DNA of 11,353 nucleotides from Chitinophagaceae bacterium (lineage in GTDB: Bacteria; Bacteroidota; Bacteroidia; Chitinophagales; Chitinophagaceae), in assembly GCA_025362915.1 (NCBI GenBank), contig JANYEU010000211.1:1-11353 (forward strand). Direction: 5' to 3'. The number at the start of each line of letters is the position of its first letter. Position 1 is the stretch's first letter. The notes under the pieces are model-generated. The model had not been told where the DNA came from. It saw only the letters and a list, made by a program, of their open reading frames with translations, and ran no database searches. A program made the position numbers and the translations under genes. This document shows, piece after piece, positions 1 to 8,100 of the stretch.

Positions 1-141
1 AACAGGAATAAAACAAAGGGTGAAAACAAGAAGCAGTATTAAAAAACAAAGCTGTATTCTTGCATAAGTAATAACCCAAATTACAGTAAACAAATATTAA
101 AATTAACACCAAAAGCTGTCAAGTAATTTCAGGAGGGGTCA

Positions 142-330
142 GGTTGTCGATACCCGTGCCATGGGTAGTCACATAAATGTCATCGGTTGTCGATACCCGT
201 GCCATGGGTAGTCATATAAATGCCATCGGTTGTCGATACCCGTGCCATCGGTAGTCATATAAATGCCATCGGTTGTCGATACCCGTGCCATCGGTAGTCA
301 TATAAATGTCATCGGTTGTCGATACCCGTG
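142..330. repeat. 43-bp tandem repeat, 4.4 copies
   Basis: Copies begin at 142, 185, 228, 271 and 314, exactly 43 bp apart. Four are complete and the fifth stops after 17 bp, where the sequence changes to unrelated DNA at 331. Copies 1 and 2 carry CCATGGG where copies 3 and 4 carry CCATCGG, and copy 1 has CACATAAA where the others have CATATAAA. Each 43-mer is itself two related halves of 22 and 21 bp, both starting TGYCATSGGT and then WGTC. No conserved reading frame is evident across it (43 is not a multiple of 3), and the spacing without variable spacers excludes a CRISPR array. Its role is unknown. Confidence 0.95.
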
Positions 331-716
331 TTTCTGTAACCGATAAAAAAAACTAAACTGGCGGTTGAAAAGAAGATTGTGCAGGATAAACCGTGCCTGT
401 GTAGAGAGAAAGAAGGTGAGAGACAACTTCGGCATGTGCAATAAGCCTTGCGTTGTGAAACAGTGTTTGGTAACACTTTCTATATAACTGATTTGCGGCA
501 AGCATCGTCGTTATTTTTTAATTCGGATGTAACCCACAGCTTATTTGTTTAGCAATAACAAAATACTTTTATCAAAACATCGTTTCAGACGCAAAAGAGT
601 TATGCACAGTAATCTTTTGGGGATGTTTTGGAGGGATTAGGGGATGAATACGAAAGATTCTTTTTCGTAGGCAAAGCTAGATGCAATATTTTCGGCGTTA
701 AACTAAACAAAAAACA
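331..716. other. non-coding stretch, no supported gene
   Basis: No reading frame here looks like a protein. The only structure seen is a small hairpin at 462-477 with a 6-bp perfect stem (AGTGTT/AACACT) and a TGGT loop. The segment just before 717 is AT-rich and could hold the old promoter of the remnant ORF. Positions 1-141, left of the tandem repeat, are likewise without a supportable gene. Confidence 0.5.
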
Positions 717-806
717 ATGAAAACTTCAAACGGTATTTTAATCAGCCAAGCAAAAGAATCCTTGAAAGGTAAATGGGGGCTGGCAATTGGCGGGTATAAA
801 AAGTAG
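717..806 (+). pseudogene. remnant N-terminus of DUF975-like membrane protein
   Basis: An ATG at 717 opens a 29-codon frame that ends at TAG 804-806. The residues run MKTSNGILISQAKESLKGKW and then GLAIGGYKK. The stretch QAKESLKGKWGLAIG resembles the conserved cytoplasmic start of DUF975-type integral membrane proteins common in Bacteroidota, where it is followed by the first transmembrane helix. Here the helix is missing: the frame turns to GYKK and stops, and none of the three forward frames after it shows a hydrophobic segment. The likely reading is a gene truncated by deletion, with the left edge preserved. The family assignment is from memory of the motif, not a search. It could instead be a real short peptide. 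Confidence 0.45.
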
Positions 807-890
807 CAGTTGAAACAGAAGAATAGTGAGTGACCATTACCGTGTTTAACCGATGAATCTACGCTTTACTGATTTGGCGCGAAGTGTTAC

Positions 891-939
891 TGTCATACCG
901 AATGTCTCATCAGGTAAGCCTGAAAAAAATGGGATGACG
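891..939. repeat. TGTCAT-bounded intergenic element
   Basis: The element is bounded by TGTCAT (891-896) and ATGACG (934-939), an imperfect inverted pair, and it contains a short inner pair CAGG (911-914)/CCTG (919-922). It is the first of several neighbouring segments with TGTCAT-like ends in this gene-free stretch. A reading frame can be drawn through 853-1035, but it consists only of translated repeat sequence. Confidence 0.35.
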
Positions 940-952
940 TTGCCAATCACTC

Positions 953-1127
953 CGAAAATCAACCTGATTGTCACATTGAGCTTGTCGAAATGCAAGCAGT
1001 CTAAACATGTCATCCCGCTTTCGACAGGCTGCTAATGACAAGTATTACAATTGTTTGAAAATCAAAAGAGATAATTCAGCCTGTTTGCCCTTCGACAGGC
1101 TCAGGGAGACAATCAGGTTGATTTTCG
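953..1127. repeat. 37-bp inverted repeat pair (arms 953-989 and 1091-1127)
   Basis: The arm at 953-989 and the arm at 1091-1127 are reverse complements at 33 of 37 positions, separated by 101 bp. The outer part, including AATCAACCTGATTGT, is fully conserved. The four mismatches lie in the inner half, near the TTCGACARGCTC core. That core is the type often seen in dispersed intergenic repeats of Bacteroidota. A further copy of the core (TTCGACAGGCT) sits between the arms at 1020-1030. The pair looks like two inverted copies of a mobile or REP-like element rather than a terminator, because the spacer is long. Confidence 0.75.
1008..1040. repeat. small TGTCAT/ATGACA element with TTCGACAGGCT core
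   Basis: A 33-bp segment is bounded by TGTCAT (1008-1013) and ATGACA (1035-1040) as a perfect 6-bp inverted pair, with the TTCGACAGGCT core inside. It lies between the two arms of the larger inverted repeat and shares its core, so the cluster appears to have been built from related pieces. Confidence 0.45.
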
Positions 1128-1227
1128 AAGGGAACTATTTGTCATTTTCAACAAACTTGAGAACCCCTAATTAATGCCTCAAGCTGACAAGCTAATTTTC
1201 GATGTGTACAACCCTAGAGTTGATGGA

Positions 1228-1296
1228 TGTCATTGTAAGGAATCTCACCGAAAATAAAAAACACTTACATAGTGTAGAGATTCCTGCGGAATGACA
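1228..1296. repeat. 69-bp palindromic (MITE/REP-like) element
   Basis: The left arm has TGTCATT (1228-1234), GTA and AGGAATCTC (1238-1246). The right arm has GAGATTCCT (1277-1285), GCGG and AATGACA (1290-1296). The two paired blocks of 7 and 9 bp match perfectly, with a 3/4-nt internal loop and a 30-bp central loop. The terminal TGTCATT/AATGACA pair matches the ends of the elements at 891-939 and 1008-1040. It has no coding capacity. It could be a non-autonomous mobile element or act as an RNA hairpin upstream of ubiE. Confidence 0.65.
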
Positions 1297-1390
1297 AGTA
1301 GTGAGGCCCTACTATCAATATAATTGATAGTTTAACCCAACTTTTGTACTGCATCGGGCAAAATGGACATTTCTTAATACACAATACCAA

Positions 1391-1398
1391 TATCTTCG
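1391..1398 (+). promoter_or_regulatory. possible -7 promoter box for ubiE
   Basis: TATCTTCG matches the Bacteroidota -7 consensus TAnnTTTG with one change and is 5 bp before the ATG at 1404. This would give a very short or leaderless transcript. No clear -33 TTG box is visible at the expected distance, so the call is weak. Confidence 0.3.
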
Positions 1399-1403
1399 CA
1401 GCA

Positions 1404-2147
1404 ATGGGGAAATTTGCACATGATACCGTAACGCCACTAAAAAACAGTAGCCTTAGCAAAAAGGAACAGGTGGCGGATATGTTTGACAGTATCGCTTTCC
1501 GCTACGATTTTCTGAACAGGTTTTTGAGTGCAGGCATTGATATATGGTGGCGTAAGAAAGCCATCAAGCAATTGGCAGACCTTCATCCTAAAAAGGTATT
1601 GGACGTTGCTACCGGTACAGCCGACGTGGCTTTGATGACGTATGATGCACTAAAACCAGACAATATAATAGGCATAGACATTAGCGAAGGAATGTTGGAT
1701 TTTGGCAGAAAAAAAATAGCGGCACGTGGATTGGAAAACAAGATACAACTGCTTACTGGCGATAGCGAAAACATTGGCTTTGCAGACAATAGCTTTGATG
1801 CGGTAACGGTTTCCTTTGGCGTGCGCAACTTTCAGAACCTTTCAAAAGGACTGGAAGAAATGAAAAGGGTACTGAAACCAGGCGGAAAATTGGTGGTGCT
1901 GGAATTTTCAAAACCGAAAGAATCCCTATTTAAAGGTTTCTATAATTTATATATGAACCACATTGCGCCAGGTTTTGGCAAAATGTTTGCGAAAAATAAG
2001 GACGCCTATCAATACCTGAATGATAGCGTACAAGCTTTTCCAGAAGGGACACTTTTTTTGGCTATCATGCAAGAAGCTGGATTTAAACAAACTTATTTAC
2101 ACTCATTAACATTTGGAATATGCACCATTTACTGCGGAATAAAATAA
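1404..2147 (+). CDS. ubiE: demethylmenaquinone methyltransferase
   Basis: The 247-residue product is a class I SAM-dependent methyltransferase of the UbiE/MenG family. In a menaquinone-using Bacteroidota it is expected to methylate demethylmenaquinone to menaquinone, the last step of the pathway, in the cytoplasm at the membrane face. Motifs seen are the SAM-binding LDVATGTADVAL (residues 66-77), the acidic GIDIS end of strand 2 (90-94), GDSE (119-122), and RVLKPGGKLVVLEFS (155-169), which fits the second UbiE signature. The N-terminal YDFLNRFLSAGIDIWW (34-49) is close to the first signature. The frame is open back to an ATG at 1344, but MGKFAHDTV at 1404 is the usual family start and the extra 20 residues look non-native. 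Length is normal. The 3' end overlaps porT by 28 bp, which suggests co-transcription. Function is confident from motifs; the symbol menG would serve equally. Confidence 0.95.
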   Translation: MGKFAHDTVTPLKNSSLSKKEQVADMFDSIAFRYDFLNRFLSAGIDIWWRKKAIKQLADLHPKKVLDVATGTADVALMTYDALKPDNIIGIDISEGMLDFGRKKIAARGLENKIQLLTGDSENIGFADNSFDAVTVSFGVRNFQNLSKGLEEMKRVLKPGGKLVVLEFSKPKESLFKGFYNLYMNHIAPGFGKMFAKNKDAYQYLNDSVQAFPEGTLFLAIMQEAGFKQTYLHSLTFGICTIYCGIK

Positions 2148-2854
2148 AATCTATCGTTCTTATGGCAACTTGTTTTGCTTTTCTGGCTACAGCAAAGGCG
2201 CAAGACAAAGAGATTTACCGCCCAGAGGATAATGAAGTGCCATACTATTTTGGCATCACCTTAGGCTATAACTCTACTTATCTGCACCCCACCATGTCTG
2301 GTAAATTTCTGAACGACGACAGCGTTTTGGTGGCCAGACCTGGTTCTGGAGGCGGTATTACCCTTGGCTTTTTGGGCACACTGCGATTGAGCGATCACTT
2401 TCAATTCCGTATCAATCCGCAGTTAATTATTGGAGGGGGAAGAACCTTTACCTACACCCTTAACGATTCGCTTAGGGCTTTGGGCGAGCCGGTAATTGTT
2501 ACCAAAACATTGCCCTCCACACTTATTAGTTTACCTATACAGATTAAGTTTAACTCTGACAGGATAGATAATTTCCGTTTTTATGTGTTGGGTGGGGTTA
2601 GGTTTGACAAAGACCTTAGCAGTAATTCTGCAGCCAGAAATATGGAAGGGCTATTAAGATTAAAGCCCAATAATTTTGCTTTGGAAACAGGTGTGGGATT
2701 CAATTTCTATTTTCCTTTTGTAACAATTTCTCCCGAAATCAAGTTCAGTTATGGACTCACTGACCTTAACCAAAAGGATCCTAATTTAAAATATTCTGCC
2801 GTGTTTGATAAAATACAATCAAGGATGATTAGTTTCTCCCTGAATTTTGAGTAA
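2120..2854 (+). CDS. porT: PorT family outer-membrane protein (T9SS-associated)
   Basis: The product has 244 residues. It starts with a signal peptide: basic residues to K10, a hydrophobic core to about residue 24, and a probable cut after AKA (27) before QDKE. The rest alternates polar and hydrophobic residues with many Gly and aromatic residues, as in a small beta-barrel, and the chain ends in a strand-like segment SFSLNFE. PorT (SprT in Flavobacterium) is required in studied species for the type IX secretion system and gliding or gingipain export. Its usual place directly after ubiE in Bacteroidota supports the call, as here. The ATG at 2120 lies inside ubiE; a second in-frame ATG at 2162 would leave a 14-bp gap but a signal peptide without its basic start, so 2120 is preferred. 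The assignment rests on context plus overall character, and another barrel of the same superfamily is the main alternative. Confidence 0.82.
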   Translation: MHHLLRNKIKSIVLMATCFAFLATAKAQDKEIYRPEDNEVPYYFGITLGYNSTYLHPTMSGKFLNDDSVLVARPGSGGGITLGFLGTLRLSDHFQFRINPQLIIGGGRTFTYTLNDSLRALGEPVIVTKTLPSTLISLPIQIKFNSDRIDNFRFYVLGGVRFDKDLSSNSAARNMEGLLRLKPNNFALETGVGFNFYFPFVTISPEIKFSYGLTDLNQKDPNLKYSAVFDKIQSRMISFSLNFE

Positions 2855-2934
2855 CCAAATGAAGTTATACGGAGTACATTTCAGGTTAACATACCAAAAT
2901 GTCTCACAACGTATAATCTCCCAATGATTTTAAT

Positions 2935-5139
2935 TTGAGTGCGACCGTTCTTCTTATAACGCCCCCTTTTACGCAGTTAAATACGCCTTATCCTGCAACG
3001 GCTTATTTAAAAGGGTTTCTCAATACAAAAAACATTTCTTCCTTTCAAGCCGATTTAGGCATCGAAACAACATTGGCTTTGTTTTGCAAAGAAGGCTTAC
3101 AACAGATGTTCGATACGGCTGCAAAAGATACAATTGGCAAGGAAATAACTGCCAATGCTGCAAGAATACTGTCACTGCGTAATGATTATACCAATACCAT
3201 TAACGATATTGTCTTTTTTCTGCAAGGCAATAATCCTACACTCGCACACCTTATTTGCAAAAGGGATTTCCTGCCGGAAGCTTCCCGATTCGCACAGCTG
3301 GATGATTTAAAATGGGCTTTCGGTGCCATGGGTACGCAGGATAAGGCCAAGCATATTGCCACGATGTATCTGGAAGATTTATCAGACTTTATTACTGAAT
3401 GTATTGATGCGCATTTTGGATTCAGCCGTTATGCGGAACGTTTGGGTAGATCGGCCAATAGTTTTGATGAATTATACACTGCCCTAAAGCAACCGTTTAC
3501 TTATATAGATGGCGTTCTCATCAATATTCTAGCTAAAAGAATGGAAGAAGTGCAGCCAAAATTGGTAGCATTGTCTGTTCCTTTTCCTGGCAATCTATAT
3601 ACTTCCTTACGCTGTGCGCAATGGATTAAAGCAAACTATCCCAGCGTGAAAGTGGCAATGGGCGGGGGCTTTGCCAATACAGAATTGCGTTCTCTTTCCG
3701 ATGCACGTGTGTTTGAATTCTACGATTTTATCACACTGGATGATGGTGAAGCACCAATAGAGAACCTAATTGCTTTTATTGAAGAAAAGTCTGCTGTTGA
3801 ATCATTGAAAAGGACGTTTACCTTGGTTAATGGGAAGGTTACTTACTTTGACAACAAAGCTTATGCAGACTATAAACAAGGGCAGGTAGGCACGCCCGAT
3901 TACAGTGATTTATTGCTCGATAAATATATTTCTGCCATAGAAATTGCCAACCCAATGCACAGCCTTTGGAGCGATGGACGCTGGAACAAGCTAACCATGG
4001 CACACGGTTGCTATTGGGGCAAATGTACTTTCTGCGACATTTCATTGGATTATATTCAACGTTATGAGCCCATCAATGCACAGCTTTTGTGCGATAGGAT
4101 GGAGGAAATTATTGCACAAACAGATCAGACTGGATTTCACTTTGTTGATGAAGCTGCTCCCCCATCTCTGATGCGGGCATTGGCAATAGAAATAGTAAGA
4201 CGCAAGCTGGTTGTGAGCTGGTGGACAAATATCCGCTTTGAAAAAAGCTTCACCCTCGATTTATGTTTATTGCTAAAAGCATCTGGTTGCATAGCTGTTT
4301 CTGGAGGATTGGAAGTGGCATCTGATAGGTTACTCGAACTTATTCAGAAAGGTGTTACAGTTTCGCAGGTGGCAAAGGTGAATAGAAACTTTACCGAAGC
4401 GGGCATTATGGTGCACGCCTATCTAATGTATGGATACCCTACCCAAACCATTCAGGAAACAGTAGATTCGTTAGAAATGGTTCGGCAAATGTTTAAGGCA
4501 GGTGTGTTGCAATCTGCTTTCTGGCACCAGTTTGCACTCACCGCACACAGTCCGATAGGGATGAATCCAACTAAATATGGCGTGCTAATAGAACAGGAAA
4601 AGCTAGGATCCTTTGCCAATAATGATGTGGTATTTACAGACAAAACAGGCATTGATCATGATGCTTTTGGTTTCGGTCTAAAGAAATCCTTATTTAATTA
4701 TATGCACAGCCTTTGCTTGGATGAGTCATTACAATCATGGTTTGAATTCAAGATTCCCAAGACAAAGATTCTTCCCGATTTTATTACCAATGCCTTATTA
4801 GAATTAGAAGCAGCAGCCGACAAACCCAGTAGTAAAGTAATATGGTTGGGTAATGCACCATTGGTAGAAGCATTTATCAAGTCGAAAAAAGGAAACCAAT
4901 GGACAATGGCTTCATTAACCTTTCAATCAAAAAAAGAGAGCTTTAATATAAAAGTTAGTGAACAGGAAGGTGAATGGGTGGCTAATATCCTTCAAAAAGT
5001 ATCAGTCAACAATTTAAAAACCTACACACTGCAAGAAGTGAAAAGCGATTACGAATCGGCTGGCTTGGAAGACTTTGAACTATTCTGGGATAATAAACCA
5101 ATCAATACCATGAATAAGGTTGGGCTGCTTAGGTTGTAA
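2935..5139 (+). CDS. B12-binding-type radical SAM protein, function unknown
   Basis: The 734-residue product starts with a cobalamin-binding-like Rossmann region (about 1-285): VLLITPPFTQLNTPYP at 5-20, LVALSVPFPGN (210-220), VAMGGGFANTE (240-250) and a DDGEAPIENL segment (269-278). I see no D-x-H-x2-G histidine motif, so base-off cobalamin ligation is not evident. The radical SAM region (about 350-560) has Cys359, Cys364 and Cys367 in HGCYWGKCTFCD, which is C-x4-C-x2-C rather than the usual C-x3-C-x2-C. FVDEAAPP (403-410) and GGLEVASD (457-464) fit later barrel strands. The last 170 residues match nothing I recognise. The frame has no ATG upstream: an in-frame TAA lies at 2914-2916, so TTG at 2935 is the best start, giving MSATVLLI as the family begins. 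The gene is 80 bp after porT and converges with the peptidase gene after 33 bp. Substrate and reaction are unknown. Confidence 0.85.
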   Translation: MSATVLLITPPFTQLNTPYPATAYLKGFLNTKNISSFQADLGIETTLALFCKEGLQQMFDTAAKDTIGKEITANAARILSLRNDYTNTINDIVFFLQGNNPTLAHLICKRDFLPEASRFAQLDDLKWAFGAMGTQDKAKHIATMYLEDLSDFITECIDAHFGFSRYAERLGRSANSFDELYTALKQPFTYIDGVLINILAKRMEEVQPKLVALSVPFPGNLYTSLRCAQWIKANYPSVKVAMGGGFANTELRSLSDARVFEFYDFITLDDGEAPIENLIAFIEEKSAVESLKRTFTLVNGKVTYFDNKAYADYKQGQVGTPDYSDLLLDKYISAIEIANPMHSLWSDGRWNKLTMAHGCYWGKCTFCDISLDYIQRYEPINAQLLCDRMEEIIAQTDQTGFHFVDEAAPPSLMRALAIEIVRRKLVVSWWTNIRFEKSFTLDLCLLLKASGCIAVSGGLEVASDRLLELIQKGVTVSQVAKVNRNFTEAGIMVHAYLMYGYPTQTIQETVDSLEMVRQMFKAGVLQSAFWHQFALTAHSPIGMNPTKYGVLIEQEKLGSFANNDVVFTDKTGIDHDAFGFGLKKSLFNYMHSLCLDESLQSWFEFKIPKTKILPDFITNALLELEAAADKPSSKVIWLGNAPLVEAFIKSKKGNQWTMASLTFQSKKESFNIKVSEQEGEWVANILQKVSVNNLKTYTLQEVKSDYESAGLEDFELFWDNKPINTMNKVGLLRL

Positions 5140-5163
5140 TCATAGAGTTTTACTGCCTATATC

Positions 5164-5180
5164 TTAGGTGTATTACCTAA
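5164..5180. terminator. small hairpin between convergent genes
   Basis: TTAGGT (5164-5169) and ACCTAA (5175-5180) form a 6-bp perfect stem with a GTATT loop. The hairpin spans the stop codon of the - strand peptidase (5173-5175) and lies 24 bp after the radical SAM stop. It could serve both convergent transcripts, but it is short, AT-rich and lacks a clear U tract. Confidence 0.25.
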
Positions 5181-8100
5181 TAATCACTTTCTTGGTATCC
5201 TGCACATCCAATCCCAATGCCTTCAAATAATAAACACCCGCTGCTAGCTTGCCATGTTCGTTTAGGTTTAGTGTCAGCGTGCTAAAGCCTTTTATTACAG
5301 CTATCTTTTTTAGGGAAAGAAGCCTTCCCTCTACAGTGGTAAGGTAAAAATGGATGTCTTTATTCTCTTTTAAAGAGAGATTTATTTTCAATAAACCATC
5401 GCTAGGATTAGGCACTATCGCCCAGTTTTCAGTAGACAGAATTGGCTGTGTAATAGGCAAATCATTAATGGCCGAAAGCTCCATCCCGTGCTTTTGATAG
5501 TTGGCATCCCAAGCTTCAATCGGGGTGATGTCGTCAGTAATTGATAGACTATCATTTCCCCCATTTTCTTTTTGGGTAAATAGCAAATCCATCAATTTTG
5601 TACTATCCATCAGCGTACGGGAAAGTATTGTTTTATCATTCCATAAAAAAGTAATCCTGCCGTTCTCTTTGTGCGTAGTATTATATTCAATGCCAAGTGT
5701 ATTATTCTCCACTCCTACCAATTGCAGATTTTTACTATTATAATTCAAAGTAAACTGAAAGCCAATTATGTTTTTAAAATCTTTCACTTTCAGAGGTATC
5801 CTTACTTCAGTTTGATTGCCTTTTATAGTTGATATTGTAGGATAATAAAGCTGAATAGGTTTGTTAGGTTTATTATCAATTCCTGCAATGGTAGATTTCC
5901 AATCGTAGTTTACATCTCCCAACTTAACACCAATAAAAGTTTGTTTTGGCTGATTAGACAAAAGGTTATTGAACGAAATACTGTCTTTGTAAGGAAAAGG
6001 ATTGGTTGCAATAGGGAATTTGTATGCACTATCTACAAATGCCCACAACCTAGTGCCTGTAAAAGTGGTATCCAATCCTAAAATCAACCGCTTCATATAA
6101 AAAACATCGGTTAAAGAGACACTGCCATCATTATTTACATCCGCAGCTATTATTTTATACGGGCTACCCAACAATTGTTTGCCCAATATATGCGCCTGCA
6201 CCAAGTAAACATCTATTATAGATACGCCATTTGTCTTGAAAGAATCATTATTTTTAGATGGTTTTAAGGTATAATTTGCATTAGATGATACTGTGAAACT
6301 ATATTTATTGGTAAATAAGGACTTAGCGCCATTCAATCCCACAAAGACCTTTGGTATGCCAGTTCCACTAGGCGTAATAAGATTTCCACTGATGGATAGC
6401 GAGGTAATCACCTTCTCAATAATCTTATTTGACAGAGTTGTGGCAAATGTTACACAAGCAACATTGCTGGTTAGTTGGCAAGTGATGGTGTCATTATTAG
6501 ATAATGTTGTGGTGGTATAGGTTGCTGCGGTTGCCCCATTGATGTTTACGCTATTTTTCTTCCATTGATACGTAGGTGTGGTGCCTCCATTTGTAGGAGT
6601 GGCAGTAAATAGTACATTGTCACCCTTATTAATAGTGGTTTTGGTAGCAGCAATCGATACAGACGGCGTAACAGGAGCTGTTATGGTAATTGTTGCCACT
6701 TTATAGAGGCTATCCCAACCCTGAACTGCTTTCAATGTATCGTTTACTACAGTGGAGGAAAGGTATGTTTTGCCATTATAAACAATACTCTTACAGCCAG
6801 AAAGTGCTAGAGTGATTATTTTGGGCACAACAGGATTTACTTTTATAAATATGTAATTATTAAAAATGCCATTATTGGCAACCAATGTCCAATTGCCACC
6901 TGTAGTTCTATAATAAATAGCTACTTCGTAAGTGCCAGGCAGCATGGTTGTCAACCCTAAGGTTGAAAATTTAAGGCTTTTGGTAGATATTCCAGACTTT
7001 AATGTTGTATTTGAAATGGTTTGTATAAAATCAACAAAATTATTTGAGGCATCAAATACGGCTGCACTATAATCGCCTGCAAAATTGGTTGTCCCTACAT
7101 TTATCAAGTTGGCAGTAACGCTAAAGACACTATCAAAAGGAATAGTGGCTGATGAAAGTGTAAGGGTGGAGTTGAGACCAATACCATATAAGGTGCCTGC
7201 ATTTGGCTGAATTCCAATTATGGCAAACTGAGTATTATTATAACCACCAGCGCCACCACCAATCCCAATACTTTTAGGGTTTAAGGAATCCATCTGATAG
7301 TAGCCGTTGTTGGAACCTCCCCATCCCCAATTTATATGCAAATAGTTATTATTATCATATCCATCAGCAATAAAAGAATGCCCTCCCCCACTGCCAGTAC
7401 CCCTATATATAACCGGTCTGCCAGCTTTCAATTCTTTTTCTATGGTATCAATCCATTTTGCAGACGTAAAACTGCTTCGCTGTATTGCCTGCAAATTATT
7501 ATCGTATCCAAAATAAGCCTGCAAAGCATAATCTGCACTATTATAATAAAGTCCCCCGGTGGTGTAAGCAACACTGTTGGTTGTAGTATAATCCATATTC
7601 ACACTTACGCCACACTGATACATCAACGTAGCAATTGCTTTGGTTTGATTGGCGGTAGAAGTTGCAAGAAGGGCATTGGGCATAGAATCCCACAGATAAG
7701 TTGTGCCACCAAAGTTTGCAGTCAGCAAACCAAACTGTGGATTTGATTTTGGTATATATGAGCGTGTGCCAATCCCTTTTGCAGGATATTTCCAGTATTT
7801 CATTATCTGCGCCATCACAGTAGCCACACAACCAGTAACTGTCTGACCTTTTGTTGCATCAATAGGACATTGGGTATTGTAATAAGGCGATTGGTTCCAA
7901 GTTGTTTTCAGTAAGGGAGAAACTACTGCTATACCAAAGGTTGATAGTCCAAATAGTTCTTTAGTAGGTTTGGCGCGAGGCTTCAATAACTCCTTCCAGC
8001 TAGTATCTATTTCTTTACTATTTTTTACTGCGTAATTGATTTCACTTTTGTATCCATCCATCCATTCAGTAAATTGGATGGGTATGTTGGTATTGTCAAA

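Noticed and set aside
1..90. Minus-strand gene start at the left edge (hydrophobic run FLILLLVFTLCFIPV)
   Set aside because: That frame has a signal-like run but no ATG, GTG or TTG start in view, and the only ATG nearby is in another frame that stops after eight codons.
142..330. CRISPR array
   Set aside because: Units follow one another at an exact 43 bp with no variable spacers; it is a simple tandem repeat.
298..501. 67-residue minus-strand ORF
   Set aside because: It runs into the tandem repeat, has no domain-like pattern and no plausible promoter; treated as chance.
853..1035. 60-residue plus-strand ORF
   Set aside because: It is made of translated intergenic repeat sequence (the TTCGACA-type core and TGTCAT elements).
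1344..1403. Longer N-terminus for ubiE
   Set aside because: The extra 20 residues do not resemble UbiE starts, and MGKFAHDTV at 1404 does.
3323..3334. GTGCCATGGGTA shared with the 43-bp tandem repeat
   Set aside because: A 12-base match inside the radical SAM coding sequence with no flanking similarity; most likely chance around an NcoI-type palindrome.
7541..7831. 96-residue minus-strand ORF within the peptidase gene
   Set aside because: It is a shifted frame of the catalytic domain; the peptidase frame is intact through it.
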